Made by a program: the position numbers and the translations under genes. The notes beneath the pieces are model-generated. The model saw only the letters and a list, made by a program, of their open reading frames with translations, did no database searches and was not told where the DNA came from. Shown piece by piece: positions 26,238 to 33,710 of a stretch of 33,871 bases of DNA (the first letter of the stretch is position 1; each line of letters starts with the position of its first letter). Source of the stretch: an uncultured Pelagibacteraceae bacterium (GTDB lineage: Bacteria; Pseudomonadota; Alphaproteobacteria; Pelagibacterales; Pelagibacteraceae); assembly GCA_902557155.1 (NCBI GenBank), contig CACDYR010000011.1, positions 1 through 33,871 on the forward strand. The letters run 5' to 3'.

Positions 26238-26406
26238 AGTAAGAATGGTTCCAGAGGCTAAACCTGACAGTCCTTACTTCTATTATGTAAAAAAACCTGC
26301 TGGAGGCGAGAAGGCAAAAGTTAAACTTTCAGCAAAAAAATACAATCCGGATACTAGAAAACACGAAATGTTTGTGGAAAAAAAGCTTCCACCTCACAGT
26401 AAATAA
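26215..26406 (+). CDS. rpmG: 50S ribosomal protein L33
   Basis: Ribosomal protein bL33, 63 aa, slightly longer than the common 50-55. Matching family segments are HVKVRMVPEA, YFYYVKK, and KLSAKKYNPDTRKHEMFVEKK. A short glycine/lysine insertion (PAGGEKAKV) lies between the second and third. No cysteines, so zinc-free. It starts within the merR gene; its stop directly abuts the stop of the minus-strand chorismate mutase gene. Confidence 0.9.
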   Translation: MAKKTHVKVRMVPEAKPDSPYFYYVKKPAGGEKAKVKLSAKKYNPDTRKHEMFVEKKLPPHSK

Positions 26407-26697
26407 TTATTTTTTTTTAAAGTTTCTCTTCTCGTAATCGATATAAGACAAGATCATATTTCTCCAAATACGATTAGTAATTTTAGGATCAATCTTTAGT
26501 TTTTTAGATTTTGAGTGAATTTTTTTAAGTATAAAATTGATACGCTTTTTATCTACTATTTCTTTTTTAAATTCTTTAAGCTTTAAAACTTCTTTTACAA
26601 GATTTGTTCTATATTTAATTAAAGATAATAACTTATTATCTAACTTATCTAATTTAGATCTTATTATTTCTAATTTTTTTTTGTTTTTAGGCGACAT
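26407..26697 (-). CDS. Chorismate mutase (AroQ type)
   Basis: Stand-alone 96-residue, all-helical chorismate mutase, converting chorismate to prephenate for Phe/Tyr synthesis. The helix-1 pattern IRSKLDKLDNKLLSLIKYRTNLVKEV matches the consensus LRxxIDxLDxxLLxLLxxR; key sites are Arg13, Arg28 and Lys36-region basic residues. A DKKR segment (~49-52) stands where the family has D-x-x-R. It is a lone minus-strand gene between rpmG and ctaA, divergent from ctaA across 43 bases. Confidence 0.82.
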   Translation of the reverse strand: MSPKNKKKLEIIRSKLDKLDNKLLSLIKYRTNLVKEVLKLKEFKKEIVDKKRINFILKKIHSKSKKLKIDPKITNRIWRNMILSYIDYEKRNFKKK

Positions 26698-26740
26698 TTA
26701 ATTTATTGGTTTAATTAATAATTATTATATTTATTTAATC

Positions 26741-27766
26741 ATGTACAGTCAGAATTATTCTTTAAATTCTCAATTAAAAATATGGATGATCACTTTATTA
26801 GTGATGATCGTGCTTATTATTTTAGTAGGGGGTCTAACTAGATTAACAGACTCTGGACTATCTATTACTAGTTGGGAACTTTTTATTGGCACATTACCTC
26901 CTTTAACAAATGATAAATGGATAGAATATTTTGATCTCTATAAAACAATACCTGAATTTAAAGAGCAAAATTTTAATATGACTTTAAATGAATTTAAAAT
27001 TATTTTTTGGTGGGAATGGGCGCATCGTCAATTGGGTAGATTAATTGGTCTAACTGTCCTTTTTCCAATGATCTATTTTACAATTAAAAATGGTTTTTGG
27101 ATTTTAAAAGAATATTCAATTATTTTTTTCTTAGTGTGTTTTCAGGGATTTATTGGATGGTACATGGTATCAAGTGGATTAATTGATAGAATTGATGTTA
27201 GTCATTACAGATTATCACTACACTTAGTTACAGCTTTTATCATTTTGTCTATAGTTTTTTGGAAATTTTTAAATCTAACTGATATAAAAATTAATAATAT
27301 TAATATTCAATTAAACTCAATTAAACTTTTTCTTTTATTATTATTTTTACAATTAATAATTGGAGCATTTGTGTCCGGGATGGATGCAGGAAAAATTTAT
27401 AATACTTGGCCTTTAATGGGCTCATCATATTTCCCTGATGACAGTGTAATCAATGATTTGTTTAATCTCACAGTATTTGATGATCAATCACTTGTTCAAT
27501 TTATTCATAGAAATTTAGCATATCTAATTGTCATAATATATTTTTACATGCTTTATTTTGTATTAAAGAATGGAAATATAAATTTAAGAATTCCAATCTT
27601 CACTATTGGAATTTCTTTATTGTTTCAAATTGTTTTGGGAGTTCTTACAATTTTATCTGGAGTAAAAATGATTTATGCATCTCTACACCAGATAAACTCT
27701 GTTTTAATAATACTTTCAACTTTGTATTTTCTTTATATTACAAAATATAAAGAAAATGTTTATTAG
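26741..27766 (+). CDS. ctaA: Heme A synthase (CtaA/COX15)
   Basis: Oxidises the C8 methyl of heme O to give heme A for aa3-type cytochrome oxidase. It is 341 aa with about eight membrane segments. Conserved motifs: GGLTRLTDSGLSITSWE after helix 1, FWWEWAHRQLGRLIG, VSHYRLSLHL, QFIHRNLAYLIV and SLHQINSV; the histidines in these are the heme ligands. It belongs to the proteobacterial/mitochondrial type without the cysteine pair loop of Bacillus CtaA. Functionally linked to hemB. Confidence 0.95.
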   Translation: MYSQNYSLNSQLKIWMITLLVMIVLIILVGGLTRLTDSGLSITSWELFIGTLPPLTNDKWIEYFDLYKTIPEFKEQNFNMTLNEFKIIFWWEWAHRQLGRLIGLTVLFPMIYFTIKNGFWILKEYSIIFFLVCFQGFIGWYMVSSGLIDRIDVSHYRLSLHLVTAFIILSIVFWKFLNLTDIKINNINIQLNSIKLFLLLLFLQLIIGAFVSGMDAGKIYNTWPLMGSSYFPDDSVINDLFNLTVFDDQSLVQFIHRNLAYLIVIIYFYMLYFVLKNGNINLRIPIFTIGISLLFQIVLGVLTILSGVKMIYASLHQINSVLIILSTLYFLYITKYKENVY

Positions 27767-27793
27767 TTTCTATTTGTAGACATTAAACTCAAG

Positions 27794-29122
27794 TTAGCTT
27801 ACAGCTTTTAAATTACCTTTTGAAGATTTATTCAATGCTTGATCAAGATCCTCAATAATATCATCGATGTGTTCAATACCGATACAAAGTCTTACATAAC
27901 TTTGTGTAACACCTGATGCAGCTAGTTCTTTCTCATTTAATTGACTATGAGTTGTACTTGCTGGATGAATTGCTAAACTTCTAGCATCACCAATATTAGC
28001 TACGTGATAGAACATTTTTAAAGACTCGATAAATTTTTTACCAGCTTCAATTCCACCTTTAAGCTCGATACCAATCATTGGTCCATTTCCACCTTTAAGA
28101 TATTTTTTTGCTCTATCGGCAATGGGTTTATCGTGCTCTGTAGAATAAATAACTTTTGTAACTTCTTTATGTTTTTTAAGAAAATCAACAACATACTCGG
28201 CGTTAGCACAATGTTGTCTCATTCTTAAAGCAACCGTTTCAAGTCCTTGAATTATTGCAAAAGCATTATCTGGAGCCAGAGCTGATCCCAAGTCTCTCAA
28301 TAAACAAACTCTTGCTCTAACAGCGAAGGGGACATTAGCACCAGTTAATTCTGGTACAGCTTTTCCCCAAACAACACCACCATAACTTGCATCTGGTTCG
28401 TTAAATAATGGTTGTCTCTTGGGATCTGCAGTCCAATCAAAGTTACCACTATCAACTATACTTCCTGCAACTGCTGTACCATGCCCACCTATATATTTTG
28501 TAAGTGAGTGAATTACTACTGCGGCTCCATGTTCAATCGGTTTGCATATTACTGGTGCAGCTGTGTTATCCATGATTAATGGAATATTATATTTTCTTCC
28601 AATGTCAGAAACTTCCTTTATTGGAAAGACTCTTAAATATGGATTAGGTAGAGTTTCACCATAAAAAGCTCTAGTTTTATCATCTATTAACTTTTCAAAA
28701 TTTTCAGGATTACTTGGATCTGCATATCTTATCTCTATACCAAGTTTACTAAGCGTATGTGTGAATAAAGATACTGTCCCACCATAAAGATCGGTTGAGC
28801 TTACTATATTATCGCCGGCTTGGGCTACATTTAATACAGCAAAAGTTGAAGCAGTTTGGCCTGAGGATACAGTTACACATGATAGACCTCCTTCAAGAGC
28901 GGCAACTCTTTTTTCCAGTACATCATTTGTAGGGTTCATTATACGAGTATAGATGTTACCAAATTCTTTAAGAGCGAACAGGTTAGCAGCGTGCTCCGTG
29001 TTGTTAAATTGGTATGATGTTGTTCTATAAATTGGAACGGCTACAGCGTTGGTCGCTGGATCACTCCTATAGTCACCACCATGAATGGCAATAGTTTCAG
29101 GGTTATTTCTTTTTTTAGTCAT
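27794..29122 (-). CDS. metY: O-acetylhomoserine aminocarboxypropyltransferase (O-acetylhomoserine sulfhydrylase)
   Basis: PLP enzyme joining O-acetylhomoserine with sulfide (or methanethiol) to give homocysteine or methionine. It is 442 aa, close to the MetY norm and longer than MetB/MetZ. Signatures: ETIAIHGGDYRSDPATNAV, SSGQTASTFAVLN, Asp185 in LIMDNTAAP, and the PLP lysine Lys209 in IHSLTKYIGGHGT. The start is 4 bases after GGAG inside a SAM-V riboswitch, preceded by SAM-II. Homoserine for this route would come from hom at 31503. Confidence 0.96.
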   Translation of the reverse strand: MTKKRNNPETIAIHGGDYRSDPATNAVAVPIYRTTSYQFNNTEHAANLFALKEFGNIYTRIMNPTNDVLEKRVAALEGGLSCVTVSSGQTASTFAVLNVAQAGDNIVSSTDLYGGTVSLFTHTLSKLGIEIRYADPSNPENFEKLIDDKTRAFYGETLPNPYLRVFPIKEVSDIGRKYNIPLIMDNTAAPVICKPIEHGAAVVIHSLTKYIGGHGTAVAGSIVDSGNFDWTADPKRQPLFNEPDASYGGVVWGKAVPELTGANVPFAVRARVCLLRDLGSALAPDNAFAIIQGLETVALRMRQHCANAEYVVDFLKKHKEVTKVIYSTEHDKPIADRAKKYLKGGNGPMIGIELKGGIEAGKKFIESLKMFYHVANIGDARSLAIHPASTTHSQLNEKELAASGVTQSYVRLCIGIEHIDDIIEDLDQALNKSSKGNLKAVS

Positions 29123-29125
29123 TTT

Positions 29126-29184
29126 ACTCCTTTTTTAGTGCTTCAACATTATGTTAGGCGCACAATACAGTTCAAATGCCTACC
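29126..29184 (-). promoter_or_regulatory. SAM-V riboswitch in the metY leader
   Basis: On the minus strand, TAGGC (29182-29178) and GCCTA (29159-29155) form P1 around ATTTGAACTGTATTGTGC, followed by a linker and CTAAAAAAGGAG ending at 29127. This is the SAM-V consensus as I know it from marine bacteria. The GGAG is the metY ribosome-binding site, so SAM binding would fold it into a pseudoknot and block translation. Confidence 0.85.
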
Positions 29185-29205
29185 GATTTTATTAATTTTA
29201 TGAAG

Positions 29206-29256
29206 TTTCCTTTTTAGCAGTTATATGCCCGCAATAGGATCAAATCGGCAACTGAT
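29206..29256 (-). promoter_or_regulatory. SAM-II riboswitch in the metY leader
   Basis: On the minus strand, TGCC (29250-29247) pairs with GGCA (29229-29226) around GATTTGATCCTATTGC, followed by a linker and GCTAAAAAGGA (29218-29208); TCC in the loop can pair with GGA. This matches the SAM-II consensus. No start codon follows its GGA at translation distance, so its output is probably not direct blocking of a Shine-Dalgarno sequence. The promoter upstream is unclear; TATGCT at 29266-29261 would start transcription near the aptamer's 5' end. Confidence 0.82.
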
Positions 29257-29296
29257 TTTTAGCATATTAGCTACATATTTCAAGCTAAATATAAAA

Positions 29297-29324
29297 TTGA
29301 CTTTGTAATTATTAATAGTATTAA
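29297..29324 (+). promoter_or_regulatory. Promoter of rplM-rpsI
   Basis: TTGACT (29297-29302), 16-base spacer, TATTAA (29319-29324); only ten bases to the rplM ATG. Near-consensus hexamers predict a leader of about 0-4 bases. It lies in the 212-base divergent region shared with the metY leader, the longest non-coding stretch in the window. Confidence 0.55.
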
Positions 29325-29334
29325 TCCTCGCACA

Positions 29335-29793
29335 ATGACAAAATTCACTAAAAAAGACCAATTAAATTCATCTTGGTATGAAATAGATGCGAAGAATGCA
29401 GTAGTTGGAAGATTAGCAACTGTTGTTTCCAATATTATAAGAGGCAAGAACAAAACTACATACACACCTCATATGGATGATGGTGACTTTGTTGTTGTTA
29501 AAAATATTGAACAAGCAAAATTTACTGGAAAAAAATTTCAAGATAAAAAATATTACAGACACACTGGTCATCCAGGTGGAATTAAAGTTACAACACCTGA
29601 GAAACTTCATGAAAAAAAACCTGGAGAAACTTTAAAAATGGCAGTTAAAAGAATGTTACCAGGTGGAGTATTGGGGAGAAAACAATTAACAAAATTAAAA
29701 ATTTATGCAGGAAATGAACACCCGCATTCAGCACAAAATCCGACTGTAATAGAGTTAGATAAATTAAACAGTAAAAACATAGCTAGAAACTAA
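29335..29793 (+). CDS. rplM: 50S ribosomal protein L13
   Basis: Ribosomal protein uL13, 152 aa. Family segments: SSWYEIDAKNAVVGRLATVV, DDGDFVVVKNIEQAKFTGKK, YRHTGHPGGIK and VKRMLPGGVLGRKQL. First gene of the universal rplM-rpsI pair, one base before rpsI. No Shine-Dalgarno sequence in its short leader. Confidence 0.98.
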   Translation: MTKFTKKDQLNSSWYEIDAKNAVVGRLATVVSNIIRGKNKTTYTPHMDDGDFVVVKNIEQAKFTGKKFQDKKYYRHTGHPGGIKVTTPEKLHEKKPGETLKMAVKRMLPGGVLGRKQLTKLKIYAGNEHPHSAQNPTVIELDKLNSKNIARN

Positions 29794-29794
29794 G

Positions 29795-30226
29795 ATGGAA
29801 AATACTCAATCAGCATCAAAATCTCCAAAATTAGATTTTAAAGATAGTAAATACGCTACAGGTAGAAGAAAAACATCAATTGCAAAAGTTTGGTTAAAAA
29901 AAGGTTCTGGTAAAATTTATGTAAATGGTAAATTATTCAGTGATTATTTTGCAGACGATACTCATAAAATGCAAATTACAAGACCTTTTGAGATTATTAA
30001 TCAGGCTACTGATTATGATGTAAGATGCAGTGTAAAAGGAGGAGGACCTACAGGCCAAGCAGGGGCAATGGTTCACGGTATTTCAAAAGCTTTAGTGTTA
30101 TTTGATGAAAATCTAAAAGCTACCTTAAAAACAGAGAAACTTACTACCAGAGACTCAAGGGCAGTTGAAAGAAAAAAACCTGGTAGAAGAAAAGCTAGAA
30201 GAAGCTTCCAATTCTCTAAAAGATAA
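29795..30226 (+). CDS. rpsI: 30S ribosomal protein S9
   Basis: Ribosomal protein uS9, 143 aa. Diagnostic segments: YATGRRKTSIAKVWLKKGSG, VKGGGPTGQAGAMVHGISKA and the basic tail ending in FSKR that contacts P-site tRNA. About 15 N-terminal residues precede the core, as in several alphaproteobacteria. Followed by a T-rich stretch without a hairpin and then argC. Confidence 0.98.
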   Translation: MENTQSASKSPKLDFKDSKYATGRRKTSIAKVWLKKGSGKIYVNGKLFSDYFADDTHKMQITRPFEIINQATDYDVRCSVKGGGPTGQAGAMVHGISKALVLFDENLKATLKTEKLTTRDSRAVERKKPGRRKARRSFQFSKR

Positions 30227-30245
30227 TTTTTTTTTAATTTTTAAC

Positions 30246-30254
30246 TGTTATAAT
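30246..30254 (+). promoter_or_regulatory. Extended -10 promoter of argC (leaderless candidate)
   Basis: TG-T-TATAAT (30246-30254), a perfect extended -10 element, lies five bases before the argC ATG, in the same layout as dapA. No Shine-Dalgarno sequence and no clear -35 box. Confidence 0.5.
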
Positions 30255-30259
30255 AAAAA

Positions 30260-31282
30260 ATGCCTAAGCTTAATGCATTAGTTGCTGGATCAACTGGATA
30301 TATTGGTGTTCAATTAATTAAATTATTAGTTAAACACAAATATATTAATATTAAATACCTTTGTGGAAATTCTTCTGTAGGTAAAAGCATTAAATTATAT
30401 GATGAATCCTTATCTAAATATAAATTACCAAAAATTTTAAAATTTAGTAAAAAATTATTAAAAGATGTTCATGTTATTTTTACAGCACTTCCAAATGGGG
30501 AAGCACAGGATATATCTAAACATTTAAACAAAAATCATACCCTAATAGATCTTGCTGCAGATTTTAGATTAGCTAAAGCTTCTGATTATTTAAAGTGGTA
30601 CAAACAGAAACATCGTGCAAATAATTTGATAAAGAAAAGTATCTATTTACTTCCAGAAATAAACAGAAGTGATATTAAAAAGTATAATATCATTTCGTGT
30701 CCTGGCTGTTATCCAACTTCTATTCTGTTACCTCTGATACCCCTATTCAAAAAAAATTTAATTAAACTTAATAGCATCATAATTGACTCAAAATCTGGAT
30801 ATTCAGGTGCTGGTAGAGGTGTTCACAAAAAATATAAAGACAAAAATTTATACGAGTCTTTAAGTGCATATGGAGTTGGTTTCCATCGTCATAATTCAGA
30901 AATAGATCAAATGTTAAGAAAATTTACTAAGAAAGAATTTCAATTTAGTTTTACTCCTCACTTATCACCAATGTTCAGAGGCATTTTAAGTACAATATAT
31001 CTAGACTTAGAAAAAAATATTTCTCAATCAAAGGTATTAAAAACATTAGCTAATTTTTATAAAAATGAGAAATTTGTAAAAATATTAAAATCAAACTCGT
31101 TTTTAAGCACTAATGACGTAATAAATACTAACAATTGTTACATTTCAGTATGTAAATCTAAATATAGCAATAAAATAATAATTCTTTCAGCTATTGATAA
31201 TCTAATAAAGGGTGGGGCAGGTCAAGCCGTGCAAAATTTAAATAATAAATTTAATTTCCCTGAAAAAACTGGATTAAAATGA
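30260..31282 (+). CDS. argC: N-acetyl-gamma-glutamyl-phosphate reductase
   Basis: Reduces N-acetylglutamyl phosphate to the semialdehyde in arginine synthesis. It is 340 aa. NADP-binding GSTGYIG at residues 10-16, FTALPNGEAQ, LIDLAADFRL, active-site Cys150 in CPGCYPTS, and SGYSGAGRG are all present. It appears to be the type-1 (longer) family. rpsI-argC adjacency occurs in alphaproteobacteria. The following lipoprotein gene starts in its stop (ATGA). Confidence 0.96.
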   Translation: MPKLNALVAGSTGYIGVQLIKLLVKHKYINIKYLCGNSSVGKSIKLYDESLSKYKLPKILKFSKKLLKDVHVIFTALPNGEAQDISKHLNKNHTLIDLAADFRLAKASDYLKWYKQKHRANNLIKKSIYLLPEINRSDIKKYNIISCPGCYPTSILLPLIPLFKKNLIKLNSIIIDSKSGYSGAGRGVHKKYKDKNLYESLSAYGVGFHRHNSEIDQMLRKFTKKEFQFSFTPHLSPMFRGILSTIYLDLEKNISQSKVLKTLANFYKNEKFVKILKSNSFLSTNDVINTNNCYISVCKSKYSNKIIILSAIDNLIKGGAGQAVQNLNNKFNFPEKTGLK

Positions 31283-31506
31283 GAAGTTTTTTAATAATTT
31301 TTTTTTCGTTAATAATATCTAATTGTTCTTTAAATAAAGATTCTCAGTATTGGACAGAAAATTCTATTGAAAGTAAAACTAATAAAAAAAAATTAAATGA
31401 AATATTAAAAAAGTCAGACGATATAACATCAATGACATTAGAGGAATATGAGATTTATGTAGATGACTATACAAAAAAGAGTAAATATCCGGATATAAGT
31501 AAATGA
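31279..31506 (+). CDS. Small predicted lipoprotein, function unknown
   Basis: 75 aa. The N-terminus MRSFLIIFFSLIISNCSLN is a lipoprotein signal with Cys17 as the likely lipidation site; the preceding Asn is unusual. The remainder is short, charged and probably helical, with no domain I recognise. It is translationally coupled on both sides (ATGA overlaps with argC and hom), which supports it as a real gene. Could be a SAR11-specific cell-envelope peptide. Confidence 0.7.
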   Translation: MRSFLIIFFSLIISNCSLNKDSQYWTENSIESKTNKKKLNEILKKSDDITSMTLEEYEIYVDDYTKKSKYPDISK

Positions 31507-32795
31507 GTAAAATAATAAATATTGCTGTAATAGGGCTAGGCCAAGTAGGTAACTATTTACTAAATGAATTAAATACCAAAAAAAGAGATATTGAACTTAA
31601 AACGGGAAAGAAAATAAGAGTAGTTGCTGTATCTGCTAGAAATATTAATAAAAAAAGAAAATTTAAAGTTAATAAAAAAATATTTTATAAAAATCCTTTA
31701 GAAATTTTTAACAAAAATAACATTAATATATTGTTTGAAGCCATAGGTTTGTCAGATGGTATTTCAAAAAAAGTTGTAGAAATTGCTTTAAAAAATAAAA
31801 TCCATGTTATTACACCCAATAAAGCTTTAATATCAAAACACGGTAATGAGTTAGCAAAACTTGCAGAAAAAAATAAAGTTAATTTGGAATTTGAAGCATC
31901 AGTTGCTGGAGGTATCCCGATATTAAGATCTATTAAAGAAGGATTAGCAACAAATAAAATATCAAAAGTTTATGGAATTCTGAATGGTACCTCAAATTAT
32001 ATTTTATCTGAAATGGAAAATTCAAATGAAAATTTTGCTGACGTTTTAAAAAAAGCACAGATACTTGGTTATGCCGAACCTGGTAATCCTAAATTAGACT
32101 TAAATGGATTTGACGCATTTGCAAAAGTTAGAATTTTGTCTGCTTTAGCCTTTAACAGTAAAATTTCAAAACATAAATGTTTAATGGAAGGAATAGAAAA
32201 AATTGAATTAAAAGATATTAAAATTGCAAATCAATTAGATTTAAGAATAAAGCTCCTGGGAATTTCTGAGTTAAAGAATAATCATCTTTTTGAAACCGTT
32301 CATCCATGCTTGGTTAGTAAAAAATCTTATATTGGTAATGTTAACGGTGTAATGAATGCAGTAATTCTGCAAGGTAAACCTGTTGGAGAAAGTGTATTGC
32401 AAGGGGAGGGAGCTGGTCCAGGTCCTACTTCTTCATCATTACTTTCTGATTTATTATCAATTTTGCGAGGAAATATAAAAAAACCTTTCGGTGTTAGTGT
32501 TTCTAAGCTTAAATCTTTAAAGCCATATAATGTCAATAATTATGTAAATTCATTATATTTAAGATTTGAAGTAAAAGATAAGCCTGGTGTATTATCCAAA
32601 ATAACTAATCGTCTAGCTAAATACAAAATTTCAGTTAAAAGGTTAATCCAGACACCTGATAAGAAAAACAATAAAGCAACAATAGTTATCATAACTCATA
32701 AAACAACTGAAACTAATATTCTTAATTGCTTGTCTATTTTCAAAAAAAATAAAAATATTTTAAAAACACCAACATTAATTAGATTGCTTGGTTAA
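31503..32795 (+). CDS. hom: Homoserine dehydrogenase
   Basis: Reduces aspartate semialdehyde to homoserine, the branch point to threonine and methionine. It is 430 aa. NAD(P)-binding GLGQVGNYLL at 11-20, TPNKALISKHG, GILNGTSNYILSEM, GYAEPGNPKLDLNGFDA and GEGAGPGPTSSSLLSDL are conserved. A C-terminal ACT domain (~350-430, from LYLRFEVKDKPGVLS) suggests feedback control, normally by threonine. Shares its substrate with DapA and feeds MetY. Confidence 0.97.
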   Translation: MSKIINIAVIGLGQVGNYLLNELNTKKRDIELKTGKKIRVVAVSARNINKKRKFKVNKKIFYKNPLEIFNKNNINILFEAIGLSDGISKKVVEIALKNKIHVITPNKALISKHGNELAKLAEKNKVNLEFEASVAGGIPILRSIKEGLATNKISKVYGILNGTSNYILSEMENSNENFADVLKKAQILGYAEPGNPKLDLNGFDAFAKVRILSALAFNSKISKHKCLMEGIEKIELKDIKIANQLDLRIKLLGISELKNNHLFETVHPCLVSKKSYIGNVNGVMNAVILQGKPVGESVLQGEGAGPGPTSSSLLSDLLSILRGNIKKPFGVSVSKLKSLKPYNVNNYVNSLYLRFEVKDKPGVLSKITNRLAKYKISVKRLIQTPDKKNNKATIVIITHKTTETNILNCLSIFKKNKNILKTPTLIRLLG

Positions 32796-33694
32796 TGGAA
32801 ATTTATTTAAAACTTTTTGAAGTTTTATTTCCAGTATTCCTAATAGTAGGTCTTGGATATCATTTGGGTAAAAAAAATCCTGATTTTGATACATCATTTA
32901 TAACTACATATGCTGGTAATTTTGGAACTCCAGCTCTCGTTATTTTTGCTATTACTGCAGGTGGAGTAACTTTTGAGTTATTTAGTGAATATTTTGGTTA
33001 CGCAATTATCTTGTTAACATTATTTGGTATTGTAGGTTTAATTTTTCTTGTTCTAATGAAGAAAGATTATATTCGTGAATTACCAACTTTTATCTTACCG
33101 AATACTGGAAATATGGGTATTCCTATTTGTTTATTTGCCTATGGTGAATTAGGAATGGGTATAGCAGCTGCAATTTCATCTCTTATTGTTTTACTCCACT
33201 TTACTTTAAATATTTTTTTAGCAAAAAGAGCCTTTGATTTTAAAACAATATTGAAAAGTCCATCATTTTACGCAATTTTAATCACAGTACTCTTTTTGTA
33301 TTTTGAAATTCCATTTCCTCAATTTGTATTAAATACTGTAATGCTTTTAGCTTATGGAATGATTGTAATGATCCTTATGTCGCTAGGTGTTGCTCTTACA
33401 CAAATGAAAGTATTTTCTTTTAAAGATGCATTAATAACTTCTTTTGGAAGAGTAATATTAGGTCCTATTATAGGATTTGCTGTTATAAAATTTTTTAATT
33501 TATCTGGAATACCAGCTGGTGTTCTCTTAATTCAGTCTTGTATGCCTAGTGCAATTTTGTGTTATTTGATTGCGCACATGTATTCTCCTAAAGAAATTGT
33601 AGATAATATATCTAGCACAATTGTAGTATCTACAATCATGTCCTTATTCACTATTCCGATCACGTTATTCTTTGCTTTAAAATACTTCTATTAA
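32795..33694 (+). CDS. AEC-family transporter (auxin efflux carrier/malate permease-like)
   Basis: 299-residue membrane protein with about ten hydrophobic segments in two halves. Recognisable features are FPVFLIVGLGYHLGKK in helix 1, LPNTGNMGIPICLFAYGELG in the first-half core, and the C-terminal LLIQSCMPSAILCYLIAHMY. The NTGNMGIP and SCMPSA segments match the AEC (PF03547) signature. Substrate unknown; family members move carboxylates or other small anions. Starts on the last base of hom (TAATG), so co-translated with it. Confidence 0.85.
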   Translation: MEIYLKLFEVLFPVFLIVGLGYHLGKKNPDFDTSFITTYAGNFGTPALVIFAITAGGVTFELFSEYFGYAIILLTLFGIVGLIFLVLMKKDYIRELPTFILPNTGNMGIPICLFAYGELGMGIAAAISSLIVLLHFTLNIFLAKRAFDFKTILKSPSFYAILITVLFLYFEIPFPQFVLNTVMLLAYGMIVMILMSLGVALTQMKVFSFKDALITSFGRVILGPIIGFAVIKFFNLSGIPAGVLLIQSCMPSAILCYLIAHMYSPKEIVDNISSTIVVSTIMSLFTIPITLFFALKYFY

Positions 33695-33710
33695 GAGATA
33701 TCCTTCTTTT

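Noticed and set aside
26698..26740. Promoter of ctaA (TTGGTT with TATATT)
   Set aside because: Spacing of about 14 bases is too short and the region is almost pure A/T, so any hexamer match is uninformative.
30227..30245. T-run after rpsI as a rho-independent terminator
   Set aside because: No stem-loop precedes it. GAAGCTTC at the end of rpsI is palindromic but too short and loopless.
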